This document shows positions 1 to 7,506 of a stretch of 16,629 bases of DNA, piece after piece. Source of the stretch: JASLDZ01 sp038226305 (GTDB lineage Bacteria > Pseudomonadota > Alphaproteobacteria > Caulobacterales > Caulobacteraceae); contig JBBRQN010000030.1 in assembly GCA_038226305.1 (NCBI GenBank), positions 1 to 16,629 on the forward strand, read 5' to 3'. Position 1 is the stretch's first letter; each line of letters opens with the position of its first letter. The notes beneath the pieces were generated by a model. That model was not told where the DNA came from and searched no databases. It saw only the letters and a list, made by a program, of their open reading frames with translations. The position numbers were made by a program, and so were the translations under genes.

Positions 1-148
1 CCTCCGTTGAGGCTGTTACGAGGCGTAGCGCCGGAAAGCTTCAGGGTAAAGGTTTAGTGCTGGCTAATTTCCGAGGGAGGCGGCGGAGCTGAGATCTGGA
101 GTCCGGAGAGTCCGACCCCACACCTCTCCCGCAGGCGGGAGAGGGGAT
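1..148. other. Intergenic edge, no recognisable gene
   Basis: The first 148 bases contain no gene I can support. Two plus-strand frames stay open from the left edge, one to a TAG at 55-57 and one to a TGA at about 92, so the tail of a gene beginning outside the window is possible, but neither translation is recognisable. The part at about 35-75 is less GC-rich than the surrounding DNA, as expected for an intergenic or promoter region. A palindromic repeat occupies 123-144, just past the mntR stop codon. Confidence 0.4.
123..144. repeat. Palindromic REP-like repeat, copy 1
   Basis: A perfect inverted repeat with 10-bp arms (CCTCTCCCGC and GCGGGAGAGG) and a 2-base spacer AG. The identical 22 bases recur at 12723-12744 in the same orientation, and both copies are preceded by a similar GTC-S-G-R-CCCC sequence. 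It lies 4 bases beyond the mntR stop, where a transcript hairpin could protect or terminate the mRNA, but no T-run follows it on the minus strand, so I do not call it an intrinsic terminator. Short palindromes of this general type are common between genes in high-GC proteobacteria. Confidence 0.75.
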
Positions 149-562
149 TCACCCCGCGATGAACTTCTGCATCGCCGTCAGCGTCTCGTCGCTGACGTGG
201 TGCTCCATGCCTTCGGAGTCGGTGTCGGCTACGGCCTGCGTGACGCCGAGCGCCTTGAGGAAGTCGCGCACGATGGCGTGGCGGGCGCGGCTTGAGTCGG
301 CCAGGGCCTCGCCAGCCGGCGTGAGGAAGAGCGAGCGGTAGGGGCGGTTCTGCACCAGCCCCTCGTCCTGCAACCGGCGCACCACCTTCGAGGCCGTGGG
401 CGCGGCGACCCCCATGTGCTCGGCGAGATCGGTCAGTCGGGCCTCCCCGAACTCGGCGATCAGGTCGCCGATCATCTCCACATAGTCCTCCCCCACCTCG
501 CGGGCACGGGCGTCGCGGGTGTGGCGGAAGGCTGAGGCCCGGCGCTGAAGATTGGTGGTCAC
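149..562 (-). CDS. mntR: Manganese-responsive transcriptional regulator MntR (DtxR/MntR family)
   Basis: A metal-activated repressor that normally binds Mn(II) and shuts off manganese uptake genes. The 137-residue product has an N-terminal winged helix (about residues 25-80) and a dimerisation/metal domain. All six ligand positions of Bacillus MntR have counterparts: D26 and E29 in the EDYVE segment, H95 in RARH, and E117, E120 and H121 in the segment SEGMEHHVS. There is no C-terminal SH3-like domain, as in short MntR proteins. I chose the GTG at 562, which follows the pirin stop by 13 bases; an in-frame ATG at 616 would add 18 basic residues inside the pirin gene and looks less likely. It is the last gene of a ccmG-pirin-mntR unit. 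No manganese transporter is in the window; one could lie beyond the left edge. Confidence 0.88.
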   Translation of the reverse strand: MTTNLQRRASAFRHTRDARAREVGEDYVEMIGDLIAEFGEARLTDLAEHMGVAAPTASKVVRRLQDEGLVQNRPYRSLFLTPAGEALADSSRARHAIVRDFLKALGVTQAVADTDSEGMEHHVSDETLTAMQKFIAG

Positions 563-575
563 GACGGCTGATCGA

Positions 576-1481
576 CTACGACATGGGGCCGGGCGGAGGG
601 ACCGGATCGGGCGCAAGCGGAATCCACTCGTCGTGATCGAGGTCGGGCAGCTTCATGCGCCCCGCACGCCAGTCGGCCTTGGCCTGTTGAATGCGCTCCT
701 TCGACGACGACACGAAATTCCACTCCAGAAAGCGTGGCCCAACGGGCTCGCCGCCAAGGGCGATCACCACCGAGGGCCGGCGCGCCGTAACCACCTCGCC
801 CGCGGCCGAGCCCGCACCCGGGGCGAACACCGCCATGCGGCCCGCGCCGATCACCTGCCCGTCAGCCTCGACCTCGCCCTCCACAACGTAGATCGCCCGC
901 TCGCCGTAGCCTTGCGGCAGGGCGGCCTTGGCCCCGGCATCCAGCTCCCAGTGGACGTAAAACAGGGACGAACTCACAGGCACCTTCGCTGCCGCCCCAA
1001 AGGCATTGCCTGCCACCAGCCGGGCCTTGATGCCGTGCTCCTCGTAGGTGGGCAGGTCGGCCCCCTCGTGATGCGAGAAGAACGGATCGGTCTCCTCCAG
1101 CCCGTCTGGCAGGGCGACCCAGGCTTGGATGCCGTGCAGGACGTCGCCGACACTGCGCCCTTTCTCGAACCGTTCGGAGTGGGTGATGCCGGAGCCCGCC
1201 GTCATCCAGTTCACCTCGCCCGGGCGGATCGCCTGCTGCGAGCCCACCGAGTCGCGGTGCATGATCTCGCCCGAGAACAGGTACGTCAGCGTCGAGAGCC
1301 CGATGTGCGGGTGCGGGCGCACGTCCACGGTGCGGGGCAGGCCGGGGGCGAAGTCGGCCGGGCCCATGTGATCGAAGAACACGAACGGCCCCACCATGCG
1401 GTGCGTCGCGAAGGGCAGCACCCGCCCCACCTCGAACCCGCCGAGATCCTTGCGCCGCTGGTCGATGATGAGTTCGATCAT
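576..1481 (-). CDS. Pirin family protein
   Basis: A bicupin protein of 301 residues, a usual pirin length. The N-terminal cupin carries the complete metal site of pirins: H57 and H59 in RPHPHIGLST, and H101 and E103 in GSGITHSERF. A second, more degenerate cupin spans roughly 165-260, and the C-terminal tail has the pirin-like FLEWNFVSSSKERI segment. Bacterial pirins include quercetin 2,3-dioxygenases and regulators of central metabolism; the sequence does not say which role applies. The ATG at 1481 starts the conserved pirin N-terminus; a longer open frame upstream overlaps ccmG and is rejected. The gene begins 10 bases after the ccmG stop, with a GAGG ribosome-binding sequence overlapping that stop, so co-translation with ccmG is likely. 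Confidence 0.9.
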   Translation of the reverse strand: MIELIIDQRRKDLGGFEVGRVLPFATHRMVGPFVFFDHMGPADFAPGLPRTVDVRPHPHIGLSTLTYLFSGEIMHRDSVGSQQAIRPGEVNWMTAGSGITHSERFEKGRSVGDVLHGIQAWVALPDGLEETDPFFSHHEGADLPTYEEHGIKARLVAGNAFGAAAKVPVSSSLFYVHWELDAGAKAALPQGYGERAIYVVEGEVEADGQVIGAGRMAVFAPGAGSAAGEVVTARRPSVVIALGGEPVGPRFLEWNFVSSSKERIQQAKADWRAGRMKLPDLDHDEWIPLAPDPVPPPGPMS

Positions 1482-1491
1482 GGGAGTGGCC

Positions 1492-2040
1492 TCAGCCCTT
1501 CTCGGCCTGGAGTTGCGTGACGAGCGGCAGGAGCTTGCCCTGCCAGGACGCCTGGTCGATGGGGCCGACGAAGCGCAGGCGGATGCGGCCCTGCTTGTCC
1601 ACCACGAAGGTCTCCGGTGCCCCCGTGACCCCGAGATCGGTGCCGAGGCGCCCGGTGGTGTCCTGGCCGATGCGGGAGAACGGGTCGCCATATGTGCTGA
1701 GCCAGGCGGTGGTCTTCTCCGGCGCATCCAGCCACGCCACGCCGTAGACGGGGGTGATCCCGCTGTCGGTGATGCTCTTCAGCATGGGGGCCTCGAGCGC
1801 GCAGCTGGGGCACCACGAGGCGAAGACGTTCACCAGCGTCACCTGTCCCTTGAGGTCGGCGGTGGCGAGGCCCGGCTGCCCCGGCCGCAGGGGTGCCAGC
1901 GCCGCTGCGGGGAATGGGCGCACCTTGTCCACCGGCAGATCCCGCGCCTTGCCGCGCATCAGGCTGACGCCGAGCACCAGCGCCAGCAGGAGGAAAGCCG
2001 CCAGGGGCGCGAAGGTCAGAAGCGATCGTTTCGAGGTCAC
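1492..2040 (-). CDS. ccmG: Cytochrome c maturation thiol:disulfide oxidoreductase CcmG (DsbE)
   Basis: A membrane-anchored periplasmic thioredoxin-like protein that keeps apocytochrome c (or CcmH) cysteines reduced for haem attachment in System I biogenesis. The 182-residue product has an N-terminal membrane anchor (about 9-28), a thioredoxin fold with the active site WCPSC (C77 and C80), and the family-typical GVTGAPETFVVD segment with the conserved cis-proline at P142. It starts at a GTG. It heads a minus-strand unit with pirin and mntR, and is separated from ccmF/H/I, which lie on the opposite strand 2 kb away. Often ccmG sits in the same operon as those genes. Assignment to CcmG rather than a general TlpA-type thioredoxin rests on the GAPETF motif and the nearby ccm genes. 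Confidence 0.9.
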   Translation of the reverse strand: MTSKRSLLTFAPLAAFLLLALVLGVSLMRGKARDLPVDKVRPFPAAALAPLRPGQPGLATADLKGQVTLVNVFASWCPSCALEAPMLKSITDSGITPVYGVAWLDAPEKTTAWLSTYGDPFSRIGQDTTGRLGTDLGVTGAPETFVVDKQGRIRLRFVGPIDQASWQGKLLPLVTQLQAEKG

Positions 2041-2061
2041 GCGCCGCTCATATCACGGGAG

Positions 2062-2102
2062 CGGCGGGCCGCGCACGGGTGCCCGACGCGACTGGCCCGC
2101 CG
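2062..2102. promoter_or_regulatory. Inverted repeat in the ccmG / MFS divergent gap (possible operator)
   Basis: The 88-base gap between the divergent ccmG and MFS transporter genes contains perfect 9-bp arms CGGCGGGCC (2062-2070) and GGCCCGCCG (2094-2102). Their centres are 32 bp apart, close to three helical turns, and a smaller dyad, CGGGTGCCCG (2076-2085), sits almost at the middle. This could be a regulator site or a hairpin. In DNA this GC-rich such repeats also arise by chance, so the call is tentative. Confidence 0.22.
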
Positions 2103-2128
2103 AGCGTGGCCGTGTCACCAAGCGGCGC

Positions 2129-3415
2129 ATGAATCCGGCCCAGACTTCGGCTCCATCGAACCGCCGCGTCCTCGCGGCCAGCCTGATCGGCACGGCGGTG
2201 GAGTTCTATGACTTCTACATCTACGCCACGGCCGCCTCCCTGGTGCTGGGGCCGCTGTTCTTTCCCAAGACCTCGCCATCGGCGCAGCTCCTCGCCGCCT
2301 ACGCCACCTTCGGGATCGCCTTCGTGGCCCGCCCGGTGGGGGCGGTGGCGTTCGGACATTTCGGGGACCGGATCGGGAGGAAGTCGACGCTGGTGGCCTC
2401 GCTCCTCCTGATGGGCGCCTCCACGGTGGGGATCGGGCTTCTGCCGACCTACGCGCAGGCGGGGTGGCTGGCGCCGCTGTTCCTCTGCCTCCTGCGCTTC
2501 GGACAAGGCTTCGGCCTTGGCGGCGAGTGGGGCGGGGCGGCGTTGCTGGCGGTGGAGAACGCTCCTCCGGGCAAGCGGGCATGGTTCGGCATGTTCCCTC
2601 AGCTCGGCGCGCCGGTGGGCTTCATCGCCGCCAACGGCTTCTTCCTGTTGCTGGACTTCATCCTGCCCGCCGACGCCTTCCGCACCTGGGGCTGGCGGCT
2701 GCCGTTTCTGGCCAGCGCCGTGCTCGTGGGGCTGGGCCTCTGGATCCGCCTTAAGCTGACCGAGACCCCCGCCTTCAAGGCCGCCCTGAAGGCAGAACCA
2801 CCCCCGCCCGTGCCGCTGACCGAGCTCCTGCGCCACCACGCCCTGCCCACCTTTGCCGGAGCCCTGGCGGTGATCGCCTGCTTCGCGATCTTCTACCTGA
2901 CCACCGCCTTCGCCCTGGGCTACGGCGTGGGCACGCTGCACTACGAGCGGCGCACCTTCTTAAGCGTGCAGCTCTTCGCCATCCTGTTCCTGGCGGTAGG
3001 CATCGTGGCCTCGGCCCGCTGGTCGGACGCGACCTCGCCTGCGCGGGTGCTGATGACCGGCTGCGGGCTGACGATGGTCGCCGGGGCGCTGCTCGGGCCG
3101 ATGCTGGGCTCCGGCTCCCTGCCGCTGATAGGCCTGTTCCTCTCTGGCGCGCTCCTGATCATGGGGCTGGTCTACGGACCGTTGGGCGCCTGGCTGCCGA
3201 GCCTCTTCCCCACCCGCGTGCGCTACACGGGCGCGAGCATCGCCTTCAATGCGGGCGGCATCCTCGGAGGCGGGCTCGCCCCCTTCATCGCCCAGGCCCT
3301 GGCCGAGCGGGTGGGGATCGCCTGGGTCGGCGCCTATCTCGCGGCGGCGGGTGCCTTGAGCCTCTGCGGCCTGCTCGTCGTCTCGCGCATCCCGGCAGGC
3401 TCGAAGCCCGGTTGA
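2129..3415 (+). CDS. MFS transporter, metabolite:H+ symporter (MHS/ShiA-ProP type)
   Basis: An inner-membrane secondary transporter of 428 residues with about 12 hydrophobic segments. Family marks are visible: the loop 2-3 motif GHFGDRIGRK (76-85), the segment RFGQGFGLGGEWGG (123-136) typical of the metabolite:H+ symporter subfamily (shikimate, alpha-ketoglutarate, citrate, proline/betaine carriers), and late in the protein FPTRVRYTGASIAFN, also an MHS hallmark. The substrate cannot be read from sequence; an organic acid or betaine-like solute driven by protons is the family expectation. The ATG at 2129 is the only start that places the conserved EFYDFYIY segment near residue 25; open sequence further upstream overlaps ccmG. 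It is divergent from ccmG, and a small exported protein follows 54 bases downstream. Confidence 0.88.
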   Translation: MNPAQTSAPSNRRVLAASLIGTAVEFYDFYIYATAASLVLGPLFFPKTSPSAQLLAAYATFGIAFVARPVGAVAFGHFGDRIGRKSTLVASLLLMGASTVGIGLLPTYAQAGWLAPLFLCLLRFGQGFGLGGEWGGAALLAVENAPPGKRAWFGMFPQLGAPVGFIAANGFFLLLDFILPADAFRTWGWRLPFLASAVLVGLGLWIRLKLTETPAFKAALKAEPPPPVPLTELLRHHALPTFAGALAVIACFAIFYLTTAFALGYGVGTLHYERRTFLSVQLFAILFLAVGIVASARWSDATSPARVLMTGCGLTMVAGALLGPMLGSGSLPLIGLFLSGALLIMGLVYGPLGAWLPSLFPTRVRYTGASIAFNAGGILGGGLAPFIAQALAERVGIAWVGAYLAAAGALSLCGLLVVSRIPAGSKPG

Positions 3416-3469
3416 CGGAGCCGCGGGCCGGATCGACGGTATCGCTCGTCTACCCCGAAAGAGTGCCCC

Positions 3470-4009
3470 GTGAAGCGTTTCGCCCCCGCCCTCGCCGCAA
3501 CCGCCGCGCTCCTCGTGCTGGCGCCCTCAGCCTCCGCTCAGGAGGCGTCCAAGCTGAAGCCGGAGCTTGCGGGCCTGTCGTTCCTTGTGGGCGAGTGGTC
3601 GAACGGCCAGGGCGCGGTTGCCGACACGGGCGGCACCTCCACCGGGTCGTCGAAGATCACTGTCGAGGCGGGGGGCGGCGCACTGCTTCGCAAGGACCAC
3701 ACGGAGCTGTTCGACAAGGCGGGCAAACCCACCGGCGGCTTCGACCAGATCATGCTGATCTATCCCGAGGGCGGGGCGATCCATGCGGACTACTCCGACG
3801 GGGCGCACGTGATCCACTATGTCTCCGCGAAGGTGACCCCCGGCAAATTCGCCGTCTTCTCCACGGCGGCCTCGCCCGGAGCGCCCGCGTTCCGCCTGGC
3901 CTATGTGCTGAGCGACCCCCGCACCCTGGCCATCGCCTTCAGCATGGCCCCGCCCGGAAGCACAACCTTCAACACCATCGCCGCCGGGGCTGTTACCAAG
4001 GCTCCCTGA
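3470..4009 (+). CDS. Exported small protein of unknown function, possibly a lipocalin-like beta-barrel
   Basis: A 179-residue protein with a clear Sec signal peptide: basic MKR, hydrophobic core 6-20, and a probable cleavage after ASA at 21-23. The mature part begins with LAGLSFLVGEWSNGQG (33-48), then alternating short beta-like strands rich in G, T and F. A leading 'F-L-x-G-x-W' strand followed by such strands is seen in small beta-barrels of the nitrobindin/DUF1579 kind, which suggests a barrel that binds a small hydrophobic ligand; this is inference from pattern only. There are no cysteines and no obvious catalytic residues. The start is GTG at 3470, preceded by a purine-rich GAAAGAG. It lies between the MFS gene and ccmF on the same strand, 56 bases before ccmF. 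No specific function is assigned. Confidence 0.7.
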   Translation: MKRFAPALAATAALLVLAPSASAQEASKLKPELAGLSFLVGEWSNGQGAVADTGGTSTGSSKITVEAGGGALLRKDHTELFDKAGKPTGGFDQIMLIYPEGGAIHADYSDGAHVIHYVSAKVTPGKFAVFSTAASPGAPAFRLAYVLSDPRTLAIAFSMAPPGSTTFNTIAAGAVTKAP

Positions 4010-4065
4010 ACCCTTGCGACACGAGGGAGTTGCCGCCCCTCGCCAGACGTGATTGACCACGCGCC

Positions 4066-6078
4066 ATGACGGTTGAACTCGGCCACTACGCGCTGGTGCT
4101 CGCTTTCCTGGTGGCGCTCGTTCAGGCCGCCTCCGGCCTGTGGGGCGGGCATTCGCGCAATCCGCACGCCCTGGCCCTCTCCGGCCCGGCGGCGATCACC
4201 CAGGCGGCGCTGGCGAGCCTGGCCTTCGCGGCCCTGACCTGGGCGCACGTGACGTCCGACTTCAGCGTCGACAACGTCTACCGCAACTCGAACTCCGCCC
4301 TGCCGCTGATCTATCGGATCGCGGGCGTGTGGGGAAACCACGAGGGCTCCATGCTCCTGTGGATCTGGACGCTGTCGCTGCTCGGCGCGCTGGTGGCCGT
4401 GATCGACGCCACCCTGCCCCCGACCCTGCGCGCCAGGGTGCTGGGCGTGCAGGCGCTGATCGCCGTGGGGTTCATCGGCTTCTCGATCTTCACCTCCAAC
4501 CCCTTCGGCCGGGTGTTTCCGACGCCCGCGGACGGGATGGACCTGAACCCCCTCCTGCAAGACCCCGGCTTGGCCTTCCACCCGCCGTTCCTCTATCTCG
4601 GCTTCGTCGGCTTCTCCGTGGCGTTCAGCTTCGGCGTCGCCGCTCTGCTCGAAGGCCGGGTCGACCCCGCCTGGGCGCGCTGGGTGCGGCCGTGGACGCT
4701 GGGGGCCTGGACGTCTCTGACGCTCGGCATCGGCATGGGCTCGGCCTGGGCCTACTACGTCTTGGGCTGGGGCGGTTTCTGGAGCTGGGACCCGGTGGAG
4801 AACGGCTCGCTCATGCCCTGGCTGGCGGGCACGGCCCTGCTGCACTCCGCGGCGGTCGTCGAGAAGCGCGACACCCTGAAGGCGTGGACGATCCTGATGG
4901 CGATCACCGCCTTCTCGACCTCGGTGCTCTCCACCTTCGTGGTGCGCTCGGGGCTGCTCACGAGCGTTCACGCCTTCGCCAACGACCCCAAGCGGGGAAT
5001 GCTTCTCCTGGCGATCTGCCTCGTGATGACCGGGGGGGCGCTGGCGCTCTACGCGGTCCGCATCGGCGCGGTGAAGGGCGGCGGCGGGTTCCAGGTGGTC
5101 AGCCGGGAGAGCGCGCTGGTGCTCAACAACGTGCTCCTGACGGCGCTACTCTTCACCGTCGCCATCGGCACTTTCTGGCCGATCCTGGCGCAGGTGCTGT
5201 TCTCGCAGCCGGTGAGCGTGGGCGCGCCCTACTACGTGCGCACCGCCGTGCCGCTGGGGGCGCTGCTGGCCCTGTTCATGACGCTGGGGGTCTTGATCCC
5301 ATGGAAGCGGGGCGACGTGCGATCCGTCGGCAAGCGCCTGCGATCCGCCGCCGCCCTGACGCTGGTGGCCGGGGGCGTGACCTTCTGGCTTTCGGGAGAG
5401 TCCAAGCTCCTGGCTGCGGTGGGCATGGCGATGGCGGTGTGGATGGTGCTCGGCGCGCTCGGCGACGTGGCCCTGCGCACCAAGCTCTTCGCCGTGACGC
5501 CCGCAGAGTCCTTCCGCCGCGCTCGCGGCCTGCCCCGCTCCGCCTGGGGCGGTGCCCTGGCCCACGCCGGTCTGGGCGTGGCGGTGCTCGGCATGCTCGG
5601 CACGAGCCTGTGGAAGGTGGAGGCGCTCACCGTCATGCGGCCCGGCGACACCCTGCCGCTCGCAGGCTACTCGCTGAAGTTCGACGCCCTGTTCGACCGC
5701 GCGGGCGGCAACTACCAGTCGGAGGTGGGCCACTTCACCGTCAGCCACGGCGGCAAGGTCGTGGGCTCGTTGGAGCCGGAGCGGCGCTGGTTCCCGGTGG
5801 CCAAGCAGCTCACCACCCTGGCCGCCAACCGCCTGACGCCCGCGGGCGACCTCTATCTGGTGCTGGGCGATCCTCGGGGCGCCAACAACGAGGCGCGGGT
5901 GGTGCGCGCCTACCGCCACCCGCTCGTGGGCTTCATCTGGCTGGGCGTGCTGATCATGGTGACCGGGGGCGCGGTCTCCCTCTCGGACGGACGCTATCGC
6001 CTGGGCCTGCCGGTGCGCCGCAGGACGGTGAGCGCGCCGCGCCCGCCGGCTGAGCCGGGGCTCGTGCCCGCCGAATGA
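4066..6078 (+). CDS. ccmF: Haem lyase subunit CcmF
   Basis: The large membrane subunit of the CcmF-CcmH-CcmI haem ligation complex in System I cytochrome c biogenesis; it receives haem from holo-CcmE and transfers it to apocytochrome CXXCH sites. The 670-residue, polytopic protein is full length. It has the tryptophan-rich WWD domain at 234-248 (GWGGFWSWDPVENGS) and all four conserved histidines: H172 (FHPPF), H260 (LLHSA), H302 (SVHAF) and H500 (AHAGLG). A large periplasmic section lies between about 520 and 620 before the last membrane helix. The ATG follows an unrelated upstream gene by 56 bases; the expected neighbour ccmE is not there. Its stop overlaps the ccmH start (ATGA), indicating translational coupling. 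Confidence 0.96.
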   Translation: MTVELGHYALVLAFLVALVQAASGLWGGHSRNPHALALSGPAAITQAALASLAFAALTWAHVTSDFSVDNVYRNSNSALPLIYRIAGVWGNHEGSMLLWIWTLSLLGALVAVIDATLPPTLRARVLGVQALIAVGFIGFSIFTSNPFGRVFPTPADGMDLNPLLQDPGLAFHPPFLYLGFVGFSVAFSFGVAALLEGRVDPAWARWVRPWTLGAWTSLTLGIGMGSAWAYYVLGWGGFWSWDPVENGSLMPWLAGTALLHSAAVVEKRDTLKAWTILMAITAFSTSVLSTFVVRSGLLTSVHAFANDPKRGMLLLAICLVMTGGALALYAVRIGAVKGGGGFQVVSRESALVLNNVLLTALLFTVAIGTFWPILAQVLFSQPVSVGAPYYVRTAVPLGALLALFMTLGVLIPWKRGDVRSVGKRLRSAAALTLVAGGVTFWLSGESKLLAAVGMAMAVWMVLGALGDVALRTKLFAVTPAESFRRARGLPRSAWGGALAHAGLGVAVLGMLGTSLWKVEALTVMRPGDTLPLAGYSLKFDALFDRAGGNYQSEVGHFTVSHGGKVVGSLEPERRWFPVAKQLTTLAANRLTPAGDLYLVLGDPRGANNEARVVRAYRHPLVGFIWLGVLIMVTGGAVSLSDGRYRLGLPVRRRTVSAPRPPAEPGLVPAE

Positions 6079-6560
6079 GAGCGAAGTTCGCGCTCGCGGC
6101 GGCGCTTCTCCTGCTCGCCGCCCGGCCGGCCCTCGCCATAGAGCCCGAGGAGCAGCTCAAGGATCCCCGGCAGGAGGCCCGCGCCCGTTCCATCGAGCGG
6201 GAGCTGCGCTGCGTCGTCTGCCAGAGCGAGACCATCGACGACAGCTCCGCCCCCGTCGCCAAGGCCCTGCGCGGCCTCGTGCGGGAGCGGATCACCGCAG
6301 GCGACGACGACAAGGCGGTGATGGGGGCTGTGGTGGCCCGCTACGGCGACTTCGTGCTGCTCAAGCCCCGCTTTTCGCCCCTGAACGCCACTCTGTGGCT
6401 CGGGCCGTTCCTGATCCTGGTCCTGGGTGCGGGGCTGGCGTTCGTGTTCGTGCGCCGAAGCGGAGCGCAGGCCGAGGCCCCCGCCCCCCTCTCCGCCGCC
6501 GAGGAAGCTGAGCTGGCGCAGGTGCTGGCGCAGCCGACCGCTGAGGACCGCCCCGCTTGA
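6075..6560 (+). CDS. ccmH: Cytochrome c maturation protein CcmH (CycL/NrfF-type)
   Basis: A membrane-anchored periplasmic thiol protein that handles the apocytochrome CXXCH cysteines in the haem ligation complex. The 161-residue product has a signal peptide (1-21), the conserved motif LRCVVCQ with redox cysteines C46 and C49, the three-helix CcmH/CycL domain to about residue 100, and one membrane helix at about 106-126. The C-terminal 35 residues are Ala/Glu-rich. This is the short CcmH type without fused TPRs, the TPR part being the separate ccmI. It starts inside the ccmF stop (ATGA) and its own stop overlaps the TTG start of ccmI. Confidence 0.95.
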   Translation: MRAKFALAAALLLLAARPALAIEPEEQLKDPRQEARARSIERELRCVVCQSETIDDSSAPVAKALRGLVRERITAGDDDKAVMGAVVARYGDFVLLKPRFSPLNATLWLGPFLILVLGAGLAFVFVRRSGAQAEAPAPLSAAEEAELAQVLAQPTAEDRPA

Positions 6561-7504
6561 TCCTTTTCCTGCTTGCGGCCCTGCTTACGGCGGCGGTGCT
6601 GGTCGCCCTGGTGGCGCCGCTCCGCAAGCCGCGCACGCCCCCCGCCCCTGCCGAGCGCTTCAACGCCGAGGTCTATCGCCAGCAGCTGGCCGAGCTCGAC
6701 TCCGAGGTCGGCCGCGCCCTGATCCCTGATGCGGAGGTGGCGGCCGCGAGGCTGGAGATCGAGCGCCGCCTGCTCATCGCCGCCCGCAAAGACTCCACAC
6801 CGGAGACGGCCGAGCCCCGCCGCGCGCCTGCCCTTGTCGCAGCTGCGCTGGCCGCCGTCGTGGCCGTCGCGGGGGGCGCGCTGTACCTCGCCGTCGGCCG
6901 CCCGACCGTGACCGACCACCCTTTCCGGGGCGACCGCAGCCTGGCCGCAGCCGCCACGGCCGCCGCCGGCCCGCAGGCCGCCGCCCCCGCGCCGGACGCT
7001 TCCCCGTCGGGCACCGCAGCGTCGCCTGCCCAGCCGTCAGCCGCCCCGCTCGATCCGCAGACCGCCCAGTACGCGGCGCTGATCGAGAAGCTGCAGGCCA
7101 AGCTCCGTGCCGAGCCCGGCGATCCACGGGGATGGACCCTCTTGGGCCAGGGCATGATGCGCCTGAACCGCCCGGCCGAAGCCGAGGCCGCCTATCTGAA
7201 GGCCCTGCAGCTCACCGGCGAGAGCGACGCGGGCCTCTTCGGTACCTGGGCCGAGGCGCATGTGTTGGCATCAGGCGGCAAGGTGGACGACCGGGCGCGG
7301 CAAGCCTTCGAGATCGTGCTGCGCGCCGAACCCAAGGCCCCGCAGGCGCGCTTCTACATCGGCCTCGCCAAGGCGCAGGTGGGCGACGTGCCCGGTGCCC
7401 TGTCGGACTGGAAAGCCCTGGCCGCCGACACCCCCGCAGGCGCCGCCTACCTGCCGATGATCAAAGCGAAGATCGCGGAAGCGGAAGCCGCCACGCCCCG
7501 CTGA
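6557..7504 (+). CDS. ccmI: Cytochrome c maturation protein CcmI (TPR apocytochrome chaperone)
   Basis: CcmI (CycH) binds the C-terminus of apocytochrome c and presents it to CcmF/CcmH. The 315-residue product has the family plan: a first membrane helix (1-21), a short cytoplasmic helical loop with the LAELDSEVGRALI segment (45-57), a second membrane helix (about 91-113), a low-complexity Ala/Pro linker (about 128-166), then a periplasmic TPR domain (about 170-295) with recognisable repeats such as PAEAEAAYLKAL. The start is a TTG forming TTGA with the ccmH stop; no other start preserves the first membrane helix. It ends 2 bases from the end of the convergent suhB gene, so there is no room for a separate terminator. 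Confidence 0.93.
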   Translation: MILFLLAALLTAAVLVALVAPLRKPRTPPAPAERFNAEVYRQQLAELDSEVGRALIPDAEVAAARLEIERRLLIAARKDSTPETAEPRRAPALVAAALAAVVAVAGGALYLAVGRPTVTDHPFRGDRSLAAAATAAAGPQAAAPAPDASPSGTAASPAQPSAAPLDPQTAQYAALIEKLQAKLRAEPGDPRGWTLLGQGMMRLNRPAEAEAAYLKALQLTGESDAGLFGTWAEAHVLASGGKVDDRARQAFEIVLRAEPKAPQARFYIGLAKAQVGDVPGALSDWKALAADTPAGAAYLPMIKAKIAEAEAATPR

Positions 7505-7506
7505 GA

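Noticed and set aside
576..1727. Pirin with an 82-residue N-terminal extension
   Set aside because: The extension overlaps ccmG, is Arg/Ser/Pro-rich, and the conserved pirin start with a ribosome-binding sequence lies at 1481.
4140..6053. A 637-residue open frame on the plus strand inside ccmF
   Set aside because: It is out of frame with an unmistakable ccmF, and its translation is Arg/Gly/Pro-rich low-complexity sequence, typical of shadow frames in high-GC DNA.
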